Positions 48,334 through 59,926 of a stretch of DNA of 64,000 bases are shown piece after piece. The translations under genes and the position numbers were made by a program. The stretch's first letter is position 1, and each line of letters opens with the position of its first letter. The notes under the pieces were generated by a model. That model did not search any database, was not told where the DNA came from, and saw only the letters and a list, made by a program, of their open reading frames with translations. Source of the DNA: Lutraria lutraria (taxonomy: Eukaryota > Mollusca > Bivalvia > Venerida > Mactridae); NCBI GenBank assembly GCA_964023205.1, contig OZ026847.1:3160819-3224818 (forward strand), in the 5' to 3' direction.

Positions 48334-49380
48334 AAACAAGAGGGTCAAGATGGCCCTATATCACTCCTTCTGAGAAAAATTAACACTATAATTAGCTACC
48401 AGCTAATATAGTTTTCATCATGTATATCCGTTCTACATAGATTTTGATCAAAACATTGAGTATAAAGATCGCAAATTTTCTATGCTAAAGTCCCATAACG
48501 CTTAAAGTCCTTGTCAGGTAAATGTGCATTCTGTAAATATGATTTGAGAAGAAAATTTAATGAAGGTGCTATAATACTTGAAAAAGCTGAAATAGAGCAA
48601 TTTTTCTAAGTCAAGGGCCCATAACTCTGCAACTACTAGTTCCATTTCACCTATATTCAAGCTATTCAAGCTCTTCAAAGACTTGTAATTATGTTTAGGA
48701 TTGGTGAAGAAATTAAGGCACTAGGATGTAAACAAGCTAAATACATAGCAAATTTTGAACAAACTTGGTAGTACTTAACAGACTTAATACCTAAGCTCTT
48801 ATAAGCATTGTAGTTTTTGGACAAGAAAATTTTTCAACAATTTCCTAAACAAGTCTGTACAAAATCAACTTATCCCTGAGACTTGGCCTATATCGACCTT
48901 GAATAATCTTTGTAGAGGCTGCAGACAATATAAGTAAGATCTTGGTGATCTGGTCTTTGAGAAGATTTTTGAAAATTTTCCTATATAGAAATCTACATAA
49001 AATCAGGGCGGGGTGAATTCTGACCCTAGGGTTATGACTTTAACAGACTTGGAAAAGGTCCACTAGGCAATGCTACACACCAAACTTGTAGTTTTCAGAG
49101 GCTATAGCCGAAAAAATTATACAAAGTTTTCTAGTGACAATTTTCAGTTAACAGCCAATCTTGACACCTTGCCTTATAACACTGCCGAGCTTGATACCTG
49201 AATTGCACAAGCATGTTGAGAAGAAGAGTTTTAAAGATTTTCTATTGATTGCCATGGCCACCAGAGTTCTACATGGATTTTTTAACAACTTTGGTAGAGC
49301 TTTATACAAGGAACATCCCTATGAAGTTTTGTTGAAATTGGCCTACTGCTTAAGAGGATGTTGTTGAAAGTTTTTATATG
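48334..49380 (+). mobile_element. Helentron-like element, diverged
   Basis: Starts AAACAAGAGGGTCAAGATGG. Its later part (GAAGAGTTTTAAAGATTTTC, TGCCATGGCCACCAGAGTTC, TTTTTTAACAACTTTGGTAG, TTGGCCTACTGCTTAAGAGG) matches the element at 59371-59833 in order. The 68-codon frame at 49161-49367 lies in this repeat and is not a gene. The end is approximate. Confidence 0.55.
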
Positions 49381-50213
49381 CCATGCAAAATAAAATGCAA
49401 AACAAATCACTTTTATTCTTAGTCATAGACAAGGTACAGAAGAAATATTCTCACCAAATATTAGAAGGCACTGTAAAGTTACACAAAATATTGAAATAAA
49501 TACCTAAGAAAATTTACAATAAACTTGATTAACAAAAAAAAAAGTTAATCAAGAAAAGTTTATAATGCTGTGCAAAAATAAGAGAAACATTAATACTTAA
49601 CACAAGGGTAGCAGGTATACACAGTAATCTAGTGGGCTCATCCAGACCAGAACCAACTCTGTGATCCCCTGTATCATAATTATGTCCTGTAGGGAATTGC
49701 CATCTTGGCTGAAGTTAAGACAATTAGTCGCCTTTTTGGACTCAGAAGACAACAAAGTATTACTTTAACAGTACAGTAGCCCATTCTTAATATCAGCCAC
49801 ATGAAAAATTAATAAGGTAATCCAGAAGAATGCATAATCTATCAATTAATTAATACAAAAATGGCAATAATAAAGATTTTCCAATAACTTGAATATTTTC
49901 AAAGTTAAAGTGCAAAACCAATCACTCAAAGTGCTGTTTTCCAATGGTCAGGTGATACTTTTGTGTTATTTACACCACATGATGTGTAATGCTTTAGGGT
50001 ATGATAAAGGCTAAGGGATTAAGTCTATTTGAAAGGTGTGTGGATTGAGTTAATGATATATATAACATAAAGAATGTGTTAAAAAATAATCAAGTAGTCA
50101 CAACTCTTGACATCATTTTATAAAATTGTGTGGAACATTCAACAGCCTGTACACATGCAAAAAAATTTTTTTTTTTTTTTTTTTTTTAATTAATTGTCAT
50201 ATCACAAAAACAT
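49381..50213. other. AT-rich non-coding DNA with a T22 run
   Basis: No gene seen. An uninterrupted T-run lies at 50166-50187, just left of the second flanking element. Confidence 0.45.
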
Positions 50214-51344
50214 ACAAGAGGGCCAAGATGGCCCTATATCGCTCACATGACAATCACTGTTCACTCATTAAAACATTGTTTTGAACCGGTGACCTAGTTT
50301 TTGACCCCAGATGACCCATGTTAGAACTTATCCTACATATAAATATGACAAACATTCTGACAAAATTTGGTGAAGATCCAATCAAAACCATGAAAACTAC
50401 AGCATAGACAAGGTTTTCCTAAGATTTGACCTCGTGACCTAGTTTTTGACCCCAGACGACCTATGTTCGAATTTGTCTTACATATCATTAAGACAAACAT
50501 TCTGACTAGGTTTGGTGAAGATACGATCAAAATTTGACATGTACAGTGTTAATAAGGTTTTCCTAAGATTTGACCTTGTGACCTGGTTTTTAACCCTAGG
50601 TGACCCATATTTGAACTTGTCTTTAATATCATTGAGGCAAACATTCTGACAAGGTTTGGTGAAGATCCAATTAAAACTGTGACATCTACAGTGTTAACAA
50701 AGTTTTCCTAAGATTTGACCTGGTGACCTAGTTATTGACTCCAGATGACCCATATTTATACTTGGACGTTATATCATTAAAGCAAACGATTTGACAAAGT
50801 TTGGTGAAGATCCAATAATAACTGTGAAATCTACAGTGTTAACATGGTTTTTCATAAGATTTGACCGTTTGACCCAAGATGACCCATGTTCGAACTCGTC
50901 CAAGATATTATGAAGACAAACATTCTGACAAGGTTTCATGATCATCCAATCAAAACAGTGACTTCTAGAGTGTTCACAAGTTTTTCCAGCAATTTGCCCT
51001 AGTGACCTAGTTTTTCACCTGAAATGACCCATTATCAAACTTGGCCTACATATTATTAAAATAAACATTCTGACAAAGTTTCATGAACATCCAGACAAAA
51101 AAGTGATTTCTAAAGTGTTCACAAGGTTTTCCCTTATTTAGCCCTGGTGACCTAGTTTTTTACCCAAAATGGCCCAATATAGAACTCGTCTGAGATTTTG
51201 TTGATATTAACGTTCTGACCCAGTTTTGCTAAAATTGAGCTAAAAGTGGTCACAACATAAAGTTTGACGACGCACGACGCCAGACGCCGGACGGAGAGTG
51301 ATCCTAATAGCTCACTTTGTCACTTTGTGACATGTGAGCTAAAA
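50214..51344 (+). mobile_element. Helentron/pearl-like element, right of array
   Basis: Same start, core unit and terminal hairpin as 29551-30560, with long matching stretches (for example TTTTGAACCGGTGACCTAGT and GAAAACTACAGCATAGACAA). It has one more core unit than the left copy and a small CACTTTGT duplication near the end. The sequence after it, AAATCAAAGCACTGACTGGT, resembles the sequence before the left copy. Confidence 0.75.
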
Positions 51345-53332
51345 ATCAAAGCACTGACTGGTCATTCAAATAAAATTAATAGTAATTTAGTTATTTAATT
51401 GTGTTCAATTGAAAGTAAGAGCTTTTCTATTTCCAGTTTTGAGCCTGGGTATATAATCTGACCAAAGCTTGATCTCCTGATACCAGAAATGACTGCAGTC
51501 CCTAGTGGAAGGTGAAGTAAGTACTGGTTAGAATGCAGTCCAGGAAAACTGGTTAGTTGAACTAGGCGCTGTATATAACTGAAAGATTGTTAATATGTTA
51601 TGGTGTTAAAACCACTGCAGTGAAATGAAACAAGAATTTCAATTTTTATAGGTATTTTTTTTAAGATCAAAGGTTTTTAATTAATTTTATAATTGATATC
51701 AAATATGATACAGTCACATTTGTACATAAAATGAAGAGTTTGTCGGATGTTTTATTTTTGCCATAAGAGACATAATTATTGTACTGTAATATAATATTTA
51801 TACTTAGTTGGTAAGGACACCAATACCACTGCATGCATGGTCAGTGAGGTGTTTTATATAAAGTATTTTATTACTAGAAACCTTAACTTAATCACCAAAT
51901 TGAGTGGACAATATTTCAGGTAAATGATTTATGGTCAATGAATATGAATACAATGGTCATAACACAAAGGACAAAAAGGTCAACTAAAACCCATGAAATG
52001 TTGATCATGTATACTATCATACCCTGATCAAATATCTGGGCTCATAAAGGAAGCCACAAAAATCAATTACTGTAAATAAAGATTCAATTGATGGTTTTCA
52101 TAGATTTTATGTACATAATTGTATGTTAATTTCTATTCTGACTTATAATTCACTGCCCAAGCTTTATGTCAGGTTCACTCAGGAGTTTGTACTCTTAATA
52201 AAAACCTCTCACCTTTTTTACTTAGGGGTAAAAAAAAAACAAAAAAAAACAATTTTTTATTTGAATGTTGCCAAATGATCATGACAGTAGACTGTGTCGT
52301 TTAAACCCCGGGGAGAAAAAAATGTGGTATTTATAAAGTGGCAGTGTTAATAAGGTCTGTGATTTGGGCCCAGTCTACAGCTATGGTTATTTCACAGCCA
52401 CCCCACAGAAGGGGGAAAGAAAATAACAGAGTACTTGGCATTTATAACCCTACCCATATTTCTAATAGTTCTTTCAGGTTCTTTATCATGCACAGTGTAA
52501 AGCACCGCTACCCGCCTCATTCTTTTTCTGTGATTTTCTTAACACTTGGCTCAGGAGTTGCCAAGTGACCTTAATTCTATGACAGTAATAAAGAAAGAAT
52601 TAAGACAATGGTCATATAATTTCACACAAAGAGCAATTCAAAGGACAAACTGTCTCGTATTTATCATTTACTGAAAGGTGAACTACAAGAAGAAGAATCA
52701 TTTTCTGTAGATAATCTGACCAATTAAGATTAATTCAAACAAATAAAAATAATGTTCTTGTATAATTTATCCGTATTAAGTGATTTAGCCGGAAAAAAAA
52801 TGTTTGTTTCTTGTCACATGCTCATCCAAAACTAGGGTAGGTATGATATGTCAGTTTTTTTTCTTTTTAGGCTCTTTGAAGCGTGTTGAAATATTAAGGT
52901 AAAATAAAGTGAAAATGTGAATGTACCGTACTTTTGGCCTAATGAAAAGTCCAGGTCCATGGGGAAAAAAGTCGGGTAGGTCTAGTAACCAGAAACAAAT
53001 ATTTTCTTTTCCGTCTTAAAATAGTATAGATGAGTCACATGACATCAGACATAGTTGATAAATAGGTTCAAGTTTCTGTCACTTCCTTGATGGATGGAAG
53101 CAATGCTAGATTTTCACCACAAAATGTTTCAAGTAAAAACATGACACACAACTGATCTATACAACTCTATTATTCATTTATATTGCATGTATAAACATTA
53201 TGACAGCACCAATCCATTAGAATTGTGATGTGTGAGTAATATACTTGTAACTTAATCATTACCTGAAGTTGCAACTTTAAAGTCAAATAATAAAGAAACA
53301 CCAAACACAAAATTGTTGTATAATTATGTTAG
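51345..53332. other. AT-rich non-coding DNA with a SINE B fragment
   Basis: 52468-52550 read in reverse matches SINE B (AAAATCACAG, GGTGCTTTACACTG, GATAAAGAACCTG order). No gene supported; the 76-codon frame at 52338-52568 overlaps this fragment. Confidence 0.45.
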
Positions 53333-53518
53333 TAAAGTTAAACCTGTGTTAGAGGCCACCTGCTGAATAAAGGGCCACCTGCTGAATAAAGCCATTCTAT
53401 TTAAATACCATCATCAATTATTAAGAAAAATATGACATCAGAATAAAGGCCACCTGTAAATAAGGACCACAATTTGACTTTCCCAAAGGATGGCCTTTGT
53501 TCACTTATTTGACTGCAT
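53333..53518 (+). mobile_element. TA-MITE family 1, degraded
   Basis: TAAAGTTAAACCTGTGTTAG left, TTTGACTGCATAA right. Contains a short local duplication (GGCCACCTGCTGAATAAAG twice). Confidence 0.65.
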
Positions 53519-53923
53519 AAAGTAAAATAAAGAAACAACTTCTTCAGGACTATGATGGTGGCTTATTGAAATAGCATCAATACTGACAAGATTTATCTCC
53601 CTTACCAAGAAAGCATATAGTACTCACAGAGTTAGCTCCCATTCATATGATTTGGAAGGTCACACTAGTATTTTCCACTTTTAAAACACCATTTTAAAAC
53701 ACCATACTAACAATCTATGTAGAAGACCATACCATTTATTTGATTTATGATATCATTTTCCTGAAGTAGAAGATAGGTCAACAAAAAAAAGGCATGTTTT
53801 GGAGCTAAGCCTTAGAGGTCAAAGGGGTCAAAGTATTAAGGGCAGGGACAGGTGAAGGATCTTCTTTTAATGCCAGGTATTCCATGCAACACAAATCTCA
53901 CTTAGAAAATCTACAATAGAATA
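53519..53923. other. Non-coding DNA
   Basis: No gene or element recognised. Confidence 0.35.
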
Positions 53924-54086
53924 TACAGTCAAACCTGTAAACAAAGGCCATCCTTGGGAAAGACTTGATATGGCCTTTACTGACAGGTGGCCTTTATTTA
54001 GAGGTCATTTATTCAAAGTAATCAATGATTGTAATTAACAGAATGGCCTTTATTCAAAGGTGGTTGCTTACACATGTTTGACTGTA
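53924..54086 (-). mobile_element. TA-MITE family 1, complete, inverted
   Basis: TATACAGTCAAACCTGTA at the left and ATGTTTGACTGTATA at the right: clean inverted termini with TA outside. The internal blocks are in reverse order (GACAGGTGGCCTTTATTTAG, CCTTTATTCAAAGGTGG), confirming orientation. Only about 400 bp from the previous copy. Confidence 0.85.
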
Positions 54087-54837
54087 TATAGGTGCTAGGT
54101 ATGAATCAGCCAGACGGTACAGTGTTTTGGAGAGGCAACCAGAAATTATGAAACATCTGCAGTCTGATTGGTCAATGGTGTCAACTATCTCACCAACATG
54201 TTAAAATGATGTACAAACACAGTTACCTTTATATAACAACAGCTGTTTACCACAAACAAATAGTTCATGTTTTTGTGAAAGTTCATCAAAAATAAATTGC
54301 AACCCTGTTAGACAACTGTTCACCATTCATCACATTAATGACTGATTTCACTCTACCTACCCCCGGTTACCATGGTTACGTACAAAAAATACATTTGACA
54401 GGTTCACAACATGGTGTTTTCAAGATGTATCTAATTATTTATTAATATTTTAAAAGTTTACCCAAACATGGACATACTGTGAGATGACTCAATCAATGTT
54501 TCCCATTATATCGGTCACAAATAAGAAAAGATTTAAGGATTTACATTTATTTCTGAATCAATTTAATCATCTTCTCATGCACTAATCACTTCATACTATA
54601 GCAGACGAGTACAGAAGTTAGAATGATTTCAATGACAAAAATAACGGCATACTGGTTGTTTTTTCTATCAATCAGTTTATACCAGAGGTTTCCATTATGA
54701 AATTATTATAAATGTGATCTATTACATCACGTAACATACATCATTATATTAATTAACACCAGACATCTGATACAACTGACGAGGTAAAAAGCTTTTATAT
54801 TTGAATCACTGTCTAATCGGAATTCTGTGAAAATCAG
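54087..54837. other. AT-rich non-coding DNA
   Basis: No gene or element recognised. Confidence 0.35.
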
Positions 54838-54839
54838 AT

Positions 54840-55205
54840 TTGTTTGTTTGTTTATTTCAGTTTAATTAATGCCCTTATTCAACAGTCAGTGTCATGCATA
54901 TGAGGTGGACAGTTCACCTGGGAAGAACCAGTACTAGACTTCCATCCTCTGAAAGCAACTGCCTACTTTCCAGTCTTTGAATTAATTTTTTGTGACATGT
55001 TGCCAGACTTTATGAAGGAAATAAACCTAATCTAAAACTAGGTTGTCCCCCAAAAGACTTAAAGAAGGAAAAAAATGCTTCCGGGCAGGGGGCAACCCCT
55101 TAATTCGAATACTGACTTTCTAACAATAAAAGAGACATGGTCTATAGCGGGACTCAAACCCATGACCCTCTATCAGTGAGAGGTTACAGTGATTTGAAAT
55201 TGACC
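54840..55205 (-). mobile_element. SINE A split by a nested element
   Basis: A (TTTG)n tail and SINE A body up to CAACTGCCTACTTTC are interrupted at 54971-55114, then resume with TAACAATAAAAGAGACATGG, the B-box part ATGGGTTTGAGTCCC and the variable region. The A-box half is missing. Confidence 0.8.
54971..55114. mobile_element. 144-bp element nested in SINE A, with 6-bp target duplication
   Basis: Inverted termini CAGTCTTTGAATTAA ... TTAATTCGAATACTG. ACTTTC is present on both sides (54965-54970 and 55115-55120) but only once in intact SINE A copies, showing the exact insertion. Interior: TGACATGTTGCCAGACTTTA, AAAACTAGGTTGTCC, GGCAGGGGGCAACCC. A second copy is at 58346-58488. Superfamily not assigned; not TA-type. 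Confidence 0.85.
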
Positions 55206-55886
55206 ATTTAACAAATTTGACAAACTTAAGAAGTATGACATTTAATAACAGTTGCAGACTCACTATAAGTTGGTGTGGCCTTATTTTTACAAAGCCCAAT
55301 GGATGGAAGGATTTCCTCTGAATCATCCAATAGAATAAGGGATTTTTTCTGACTAATTAATATGTCATGCCAATAAATATGGGTCAAAAGTGAGCCTAGA
55401 CACCATCGCAAAAAAACATACACGAAATGGTATTAATCATGTTTAGTTGATGTTTTCTCTGATTAAAACTAACATCTTGCATGCATGGCACAACTATTAT
55501 CAATAAAAACAAAATTCCTAGTTAATACAGTGCATGACTTAATTGGCATTGAAATGAGAATATTTGAAAAATGCAATGAGAATTCATTTAACCGAACATA
55601 CTCGGCCATGTTTGAACTAAATTGACACTGGATTGGAGCGGGTTTACAAGAGATGGGATAAAGAGCTCATACAATGTCATTCCCATCGAAACTTCAAATG
55701 GAATACTTTCCACTCTAGTTGCTACCTGAGATCCAATGAAAATGCTCAATGCATATAAGAGACTCAGTGGTTCCAACAAGTCTTGAACATAAACTTACAT
55801 AAAATATCAAGTTAATGGAACAGAGACTGAGGTATCCAACTGCATACCATCAATAAATATACCCTATAGAAAAAATGACGAGAATA
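55206..55886. other. Non-coding DNA
   Basis: No gene supported. Open frames on the minus strand at 55588-55779 lack splice or domain support. Confidence 0.35.
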
Positions 55887-55984
55887 CCAGTGGAATTCCA
55901 CTGGAAGAATTATATCTCTGTGGAATTCACTGGAATACCAGAGCAGTTTTCTTGTTCACTGGACATACCACTGGAATTCCAGTG
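55887..55984. repeat. Cluster of perfect EcoRI-centred palindromes
   Basis: CCAGTGGAATTCCACTGG (55887-55904, perfect 18-bp palindrome) and CACTGGAATTCCAGTG (55969-55984, perfect 16-bp), with GTGGAATTCAC and CTGGAATACCAG between them. The spacing and shared core suggest a family of subterminal repeats of an unrecognised element. Confidence 0.7.
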
Positions 55985-55995
55985 AAAGTACCTTT

Positions 55996-56150
55996 GATGA
56001 CATCATAGGTCACGTGGTTTTAAATTCAAAATGGCGGTCTGTAAACATAACCAAATGAAGTGCACGGCTATAATGAAAATGGAACTACTAAAATTATATA
56101 ATCGCCAAACCTGTATCAACTTTTTATGTTGTTTCACAGAATGTAGATAA
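55996..56150 (+). promoter_or_regulatory. Promoter-like motif cluster with a 39-codon ORF
   Basis: TGATGACATCA, an E-box CACGTG (56011-56016) and a YY1-like AAAATGGCGG (56028-56037) fall within 42 bp. From the ATG in the last motif (56031) a 39-codon frame runs to TAA at 56150. These are motifs, not proof of a promoter; the position next to the palindrome cluster could mean all of it belongs to one mobile element. Confidence 0.25.
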
Positions 56151-56334
56151 ATTAAAGTAAATCATAAATGAGACAACATTATATCATCAACAATATCAGA
56201 CCATACTTAAAAATTTGTCAACTCGCAGTTTCATGACTAGCTGACCCAAGTTCCCCAATCCACTTTTTTTCACGATTTTGACCAAAATAAATTTCTTTCT
56301 TCTTTATTTTTACCATCATTCCAATAATTATACT

Positions 56335-56373
56335 AGTTGCCTGAGGAAGTACATAACGAAACGCGTAGCAACT
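56335..56373 (+). ncRNA. Hammerhead-ribozyme-like motif
   Basis: Order: stem I strand AGTTGC (56335-56340), CTGAGGA (fits CUGANGA), ten nt, GAAA (56358-56361), CGC, GTA (an NUH cleavage triplet, 56365-56367), stem I strand GCAACT (56368-56373). The stem I strands are perfectly complementary. Stem III would be a minimal CGCG, as in small hammerheads of Penelope-like retroelements that act as dimers. Stem II is weak here (GT...AC only), so the copy may be decayed. Confidence 0.35.
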
Positions 56374-57819
56374 TTATTTGAGTTATGTTTTCTTTTTTAC
56401 CATAATAATTTCTTCTTTATTCCAACTTATAATTGAAAACAAATATACCTACCAACCCACCATTAAAGTTTGCATGGGCTGCTCAACTGCAAACAAACAT
56501 GTTTACAAGGATGATCTTATAACATAATTACAAGAATTCAGAGTGTGTCTGTGATAGATGAAAGCTGTGAGCAATCTGCAGGAAGGTAATACAACATCAC
56601 AGTAAAATCAACAATTTTCAGGTAAATTTTACCTAAAAATCTCTAAGCCTAGGAATATTTGTCTGTAAAGGTATCAATTTTACAGCAAGTTTATGGTCAC
56701 TGTCACCTTATGTACACCCGAATTATTTGTCTGCAAAGGAATCAATTTAACTCACTGTCACCTTGTACCTAAAATGTACACCCAAATTATTTGTCTGTAA
56801 AGGTATCAAGTTAACACCAAAATATATGGTCACTGTCATCGTGTTCAGCATGTACGCCAACAGCAGACGATTTAGCCGTGTGCCATGTTACATTCACACC
56901 AAGACGAAGGGATAATCACTTGAATGTAACATTACAGCTAACAAACAAGAAACAGGTGCTTATGACCATATTCGGCAACTGAGGCATAAAAAAGTTGCCA
57001 GGCTAGGGCAGTGTTTCTACTAACTCAACCAACGCTATTTATTTCTGTAGACCCTGAACTTTTTTCGGTCTCTATCTGCTGGCTGATAATCGCTACTAAG
57101 TATATCTCCACACTAAAAATTATTTGAAAAGAAGTTTTCCCCGTTTCAGAATCCTATATTTTTGGTGATGTAAGAGGAAGCGATGGTTTCTTTTTTCACC
57201 AAGCCAAACCGAAAACAAAACATATATAGACAGTGAGAGCATTGTATTTCCTAGCTGTGTTTGTAACATTGATTGAATACCCTTAAGTACTGTTATCTTG
57301 GAATAATAAACACTGATTAATGTAACATCAATGTGTCACTGTTCTACTGTGTTTATACATTAATTATTCGTAGATTCTAGTGTGATGGCTGTATTGTAAA
57401 TAAAATAATGACAATTCATCAAGAGACAAACTAAACTAACTAACAAGACCCGCTGATTGTGTCCTCCGTATAACATGATGGTCTGATACAGTTGGGACTA
57501 CTTGAGTGAACATTTGCTGCTGTAGTAAATATCCAAGTATTTAGATAATTTCGATTTGGATATTATAAAATACGAATTCTCGCCACCTGTGATAGATCGA
57601 GATTTTAGCATACTGATCTTAACGAAACATTATAGGTAGACGAATTACAAGTAGCATTGGTTTATGTTTTTTGTATGAAGTTGTTTTTTTCATAAAGGAT
57701 ATTGACTGTATATTTTATTCAATCCTCCATTATTGAGAGTATAACTAATTTACAAGTTATAAATAATAAACAAATATTGACAATCATGAGTATTTGACAA
57801 ATGAATAAATTCATCTATA
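56374..57819. other. Non-coding DNA with local duplications
   Basis: 56640-56840 holds two to three loose copies of a stretch with ATTTGTCTG[T/C]AAAGG[T/A]ATCAA followed by TCACTGTCACCTT, spaced by about 80-95 bp. No gene recognised. Confidence 0.45.
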
Positions 57820-57983
57820 TACAGCACAACCTCCCTACAACAGTCACCAATTGGAAGGACAAAAATGGCTGTTGTAAAGAGGTGGCTGTTGTTGAGAAAG
57901 TGAAAATAGTGTAAAACATCAATTTGTACTGATAGCATACTGGTTGCAACAGGGAGGTGACCTTTCATGGAGGTAACACTGTA
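57820..57983 (+). mobile_element. TA-MITE family 2, diverged
   Basis: TACAGCACAACCTCCCTACA left, AGGTAACACTGTA right, with GCTGTTGTAAAGAGGTGGCT inside. The minus-strand frame 57750-58013 spans this element and is not a gene. Confidence 0.65.
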
Positions 57984-58345
57984 CATGGTAATACCATACC
58001 ATACATCAATCAAAAAAAATATACCCTAAATACAACCAAATTCAATCTGCTATGACACAACCACCTTGAACTTACTTCAAATAGCATTTCCGATATTATG
58101 CCACAACGACTTATCTAAGTCAACATCACACAGCAATGCCTACATGACTAACTTACCTTTCAACTATTAACAAAAGTGCAGACAAACACATTCAGTTAAA
58201 TATGACAGGTAGACGACAAATAGCCAGTCCAATGACTGACCTATCAAAATGATCGTGATCACCATTAGCCAATCAAATGGCCAGTTAGACCCAAACTAGT
58301 AATAGGCACTATACTATATACTCGCAAACAACTAGAATAAACTCA
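57984..58345. other. Non-coding DNA
   Basis: No gene or element recognised. Confidence 0.35.
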
Positions 58346-58488
58346 CAGATGTTGAATAATTTTTTTGTGACAGGTTGCCAGACTATATACTTTATGAAGG
58401 AAACTCTCTAAAACTAGGTTGTCCCAAAAGACTTAAAGAAGGAAAAAAATCCTTTTAGGCAGGGAGCAACCCACTAATTCAAAGACTG
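58346..58488. mobile_element. Second copy of the nested 144-bp family
   Basis: CAGATGTTGAATAATTTTTT to CTAATTCAAAGACTG, with TGACAGGTTGCCAGACTATA and AACTAGGTTGTCCCAAAAGA inside, in the same order as 54971-55114. No clear target duplication. Confidence 0.7.
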
Positions 58489-59206
58489 ATTCCTCAAACC
58501 CATGACTAAAATTTGTCTAGAAAAAGTGTTAGTTTGATACACATGTTCATACAGAAAAGGTAAAGGTAATATTGCCACATTCCGCAGGTGAGTCCGGCAC
58601 TTTTCAATGTTAAAATGTTGTTGTTCCTGATGTTCCCTTGTCCAGTTCAATCAAATATCTGTAACCAGACTTGCGTATGATGTTATGATACTCAGTTTCA
58701 TCAGCTTTCTTAGGTGACAGCATTAACAACAACATAGAAAATTTAGGAGATATTTTTTTACAATTGATTCCTTATATTGGAATTTCATTTTTTGCCACGT
58801 TCATAATTTGTCATGGCAGTGACGCGCCACATTGCATGTTAACGTTTATTTATTGCGGCAAAACTTTGATGGAATGAAATAAATGATTCAATTTAATCAT
58901 TTTTCGTATTTGGTGATTTTTTATTGCTATTGATTTTTTCTCAATGGGCAAAAACAACAATGCATGGTAAGGGCTTTTCTTGGCGTGTAGGTAGCGTTAC
59001 GGCAAACAAATTGTGTTGTACAGATGACCTGGATTGATCTGTGGAACTAATGGCTCATCCTCCATGGGAGGATTTGCCTACAAATGATGTGAGAGCTTTA
59101 ATAAATATACCTGTATAACATCAATGATGAAAAATGCAATTTCAAATTCCATGCCCTGGTTGCCACATAACACATAAATATCACTAAAAGCTAGGTTAAA
59201 ACTTAC
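58489..59206. other. Non-coding, probably intronic
   Basis: Lies downstream of the donor at 59206-59201 on the minus strand; contains the dispersed repeat at 58853-58935. The next exon was not found here. Confidence 0.35.
58853..58935 (+). repeat. Dispersed repeat, copy 2
   Basis: TGCGGCAAAACTTTGATGGA, ATGAAATAAATGATT, ATTTTTCGTATTTGG; matches 15343-15425. Confidence 0.6.
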
Positions 59207-59289
59207 CTTTACAGCTTCAGGTATGGAATTAGTGCATCCTGGATTCTTACAGGTAAGTGGTGAGTCCATACTGGCTGCCCTGGCACCAT
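59207..59289 (-). CDS. Candidate internal exon with CxxxxC zinc-motif half
   Basis: On the minus strand, an acceptor (TGTACATTTTCAG) at 59290 precedes 83 nt ending at a strong donor AAG|GTAAGT. Only one frame is open; it encodes ARAASMDSPL followed by TCKNPGCTNSIPEAVK. The C-x4-C spacing after a Pro-rich linker is like the first half of the small zinc-binding motif in CFP1 and DIDO/PHF3-type proteins, where a YCSxxC half follows; that half would be on the next exon, which I could not find. The upstream candidate exon at 59927-59983 joins it in phase. Family placement is tentative. Confidence 0.5.
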
Positions 59290-59370
59290 CTGAAAATGTA
59301 CAACAACAGTAAATAGATAAATCATTTATAATATAAGTTAAGTTTCATTACGTACTCCAATACGCAGTTA

Positions 59371-59833
59371 TACCCCTTCAAAATGGAATTCATGAAACAT
59401 GAATTTTTAAAGATTTTTAAAGTTTTTCCTATTTGTTGCCATAGCAACCAGAATTTTTATTAAAATTTAATTTTTTTTAACACCTTTGGTAAAGCTTCAT
59501 GCAAGGAATGTCCCTTTTAACTTTTGTTGAAAATGACCAACTGCTTGAGAAGGAGATGTTGTTTAAAGCAATTATTGACGCACTGACAGACTGACGGAGG
59601 CATGCCCCTAAATTTGTTACCTTAGGTGGTCATTCCATTGTTAAGGAACAAAAGAATGACCACTTAAGGAGCAAAAATTTAAGTGGTCACTGACTGAATT
59701 CAGTAGATTTCTTTTGTGTTAGGCCCAGCCCCGAACACCTAAGGTACCCTACATGGGTACGGACGCATGAACGACAGACAACACACGATCACAATAGCTC
59801 ACCTTGAACACTTTGTGCTCAGGTGAGCTAAAA
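59371..59833 (+). mobile_element. Helentron-like element in the intron between the two exons
   Basis: Shares AAAGATTTTTAAAGTTTTTC, ATAGCAACCAGAATTT, CTTTGGTAAAGCTTCATGCA and CAACTGCTTGAGAAGGAGAT with 48334-49380. It ends CAATAGCTCACCTTGAACAC then TTTGTGCTCAGGTGAGCTAAAA-type hairpin at 59793-59833. The stem CTCACCTTGAACAC/GTGCTCAGGTGAG is almost perfect. Confidence 0.7.
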
Positions 59834-59926
59834 ATGCATTTACAGTAGCTTCAAAAAACATAGCACAAAAATGATTTCTGTATAAAACTAAGGTCACACT
59901 TATATTGTAGTCATTGTACAACTAAC

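Noticed and set aside
49161..49367. 68-codon plus-strand frame
   Set aside because: Lies in a dispersed Helentron-like element; the same non-coding sequence, with the frame broken, occurs at 59400-59570.
49990..50213. Poly-T run as a retrotransposon tail
   Set aside because: No element body, target duplication or tRNA-like head adjoins it.
29672..50530. Matching 65-codon minus-strand frames at 29672-29869 and 50333-50530
   Set aside because: Both fall in the tandem core of the two Helentron-like elements; similarity reflects repeat homology, not a gene.
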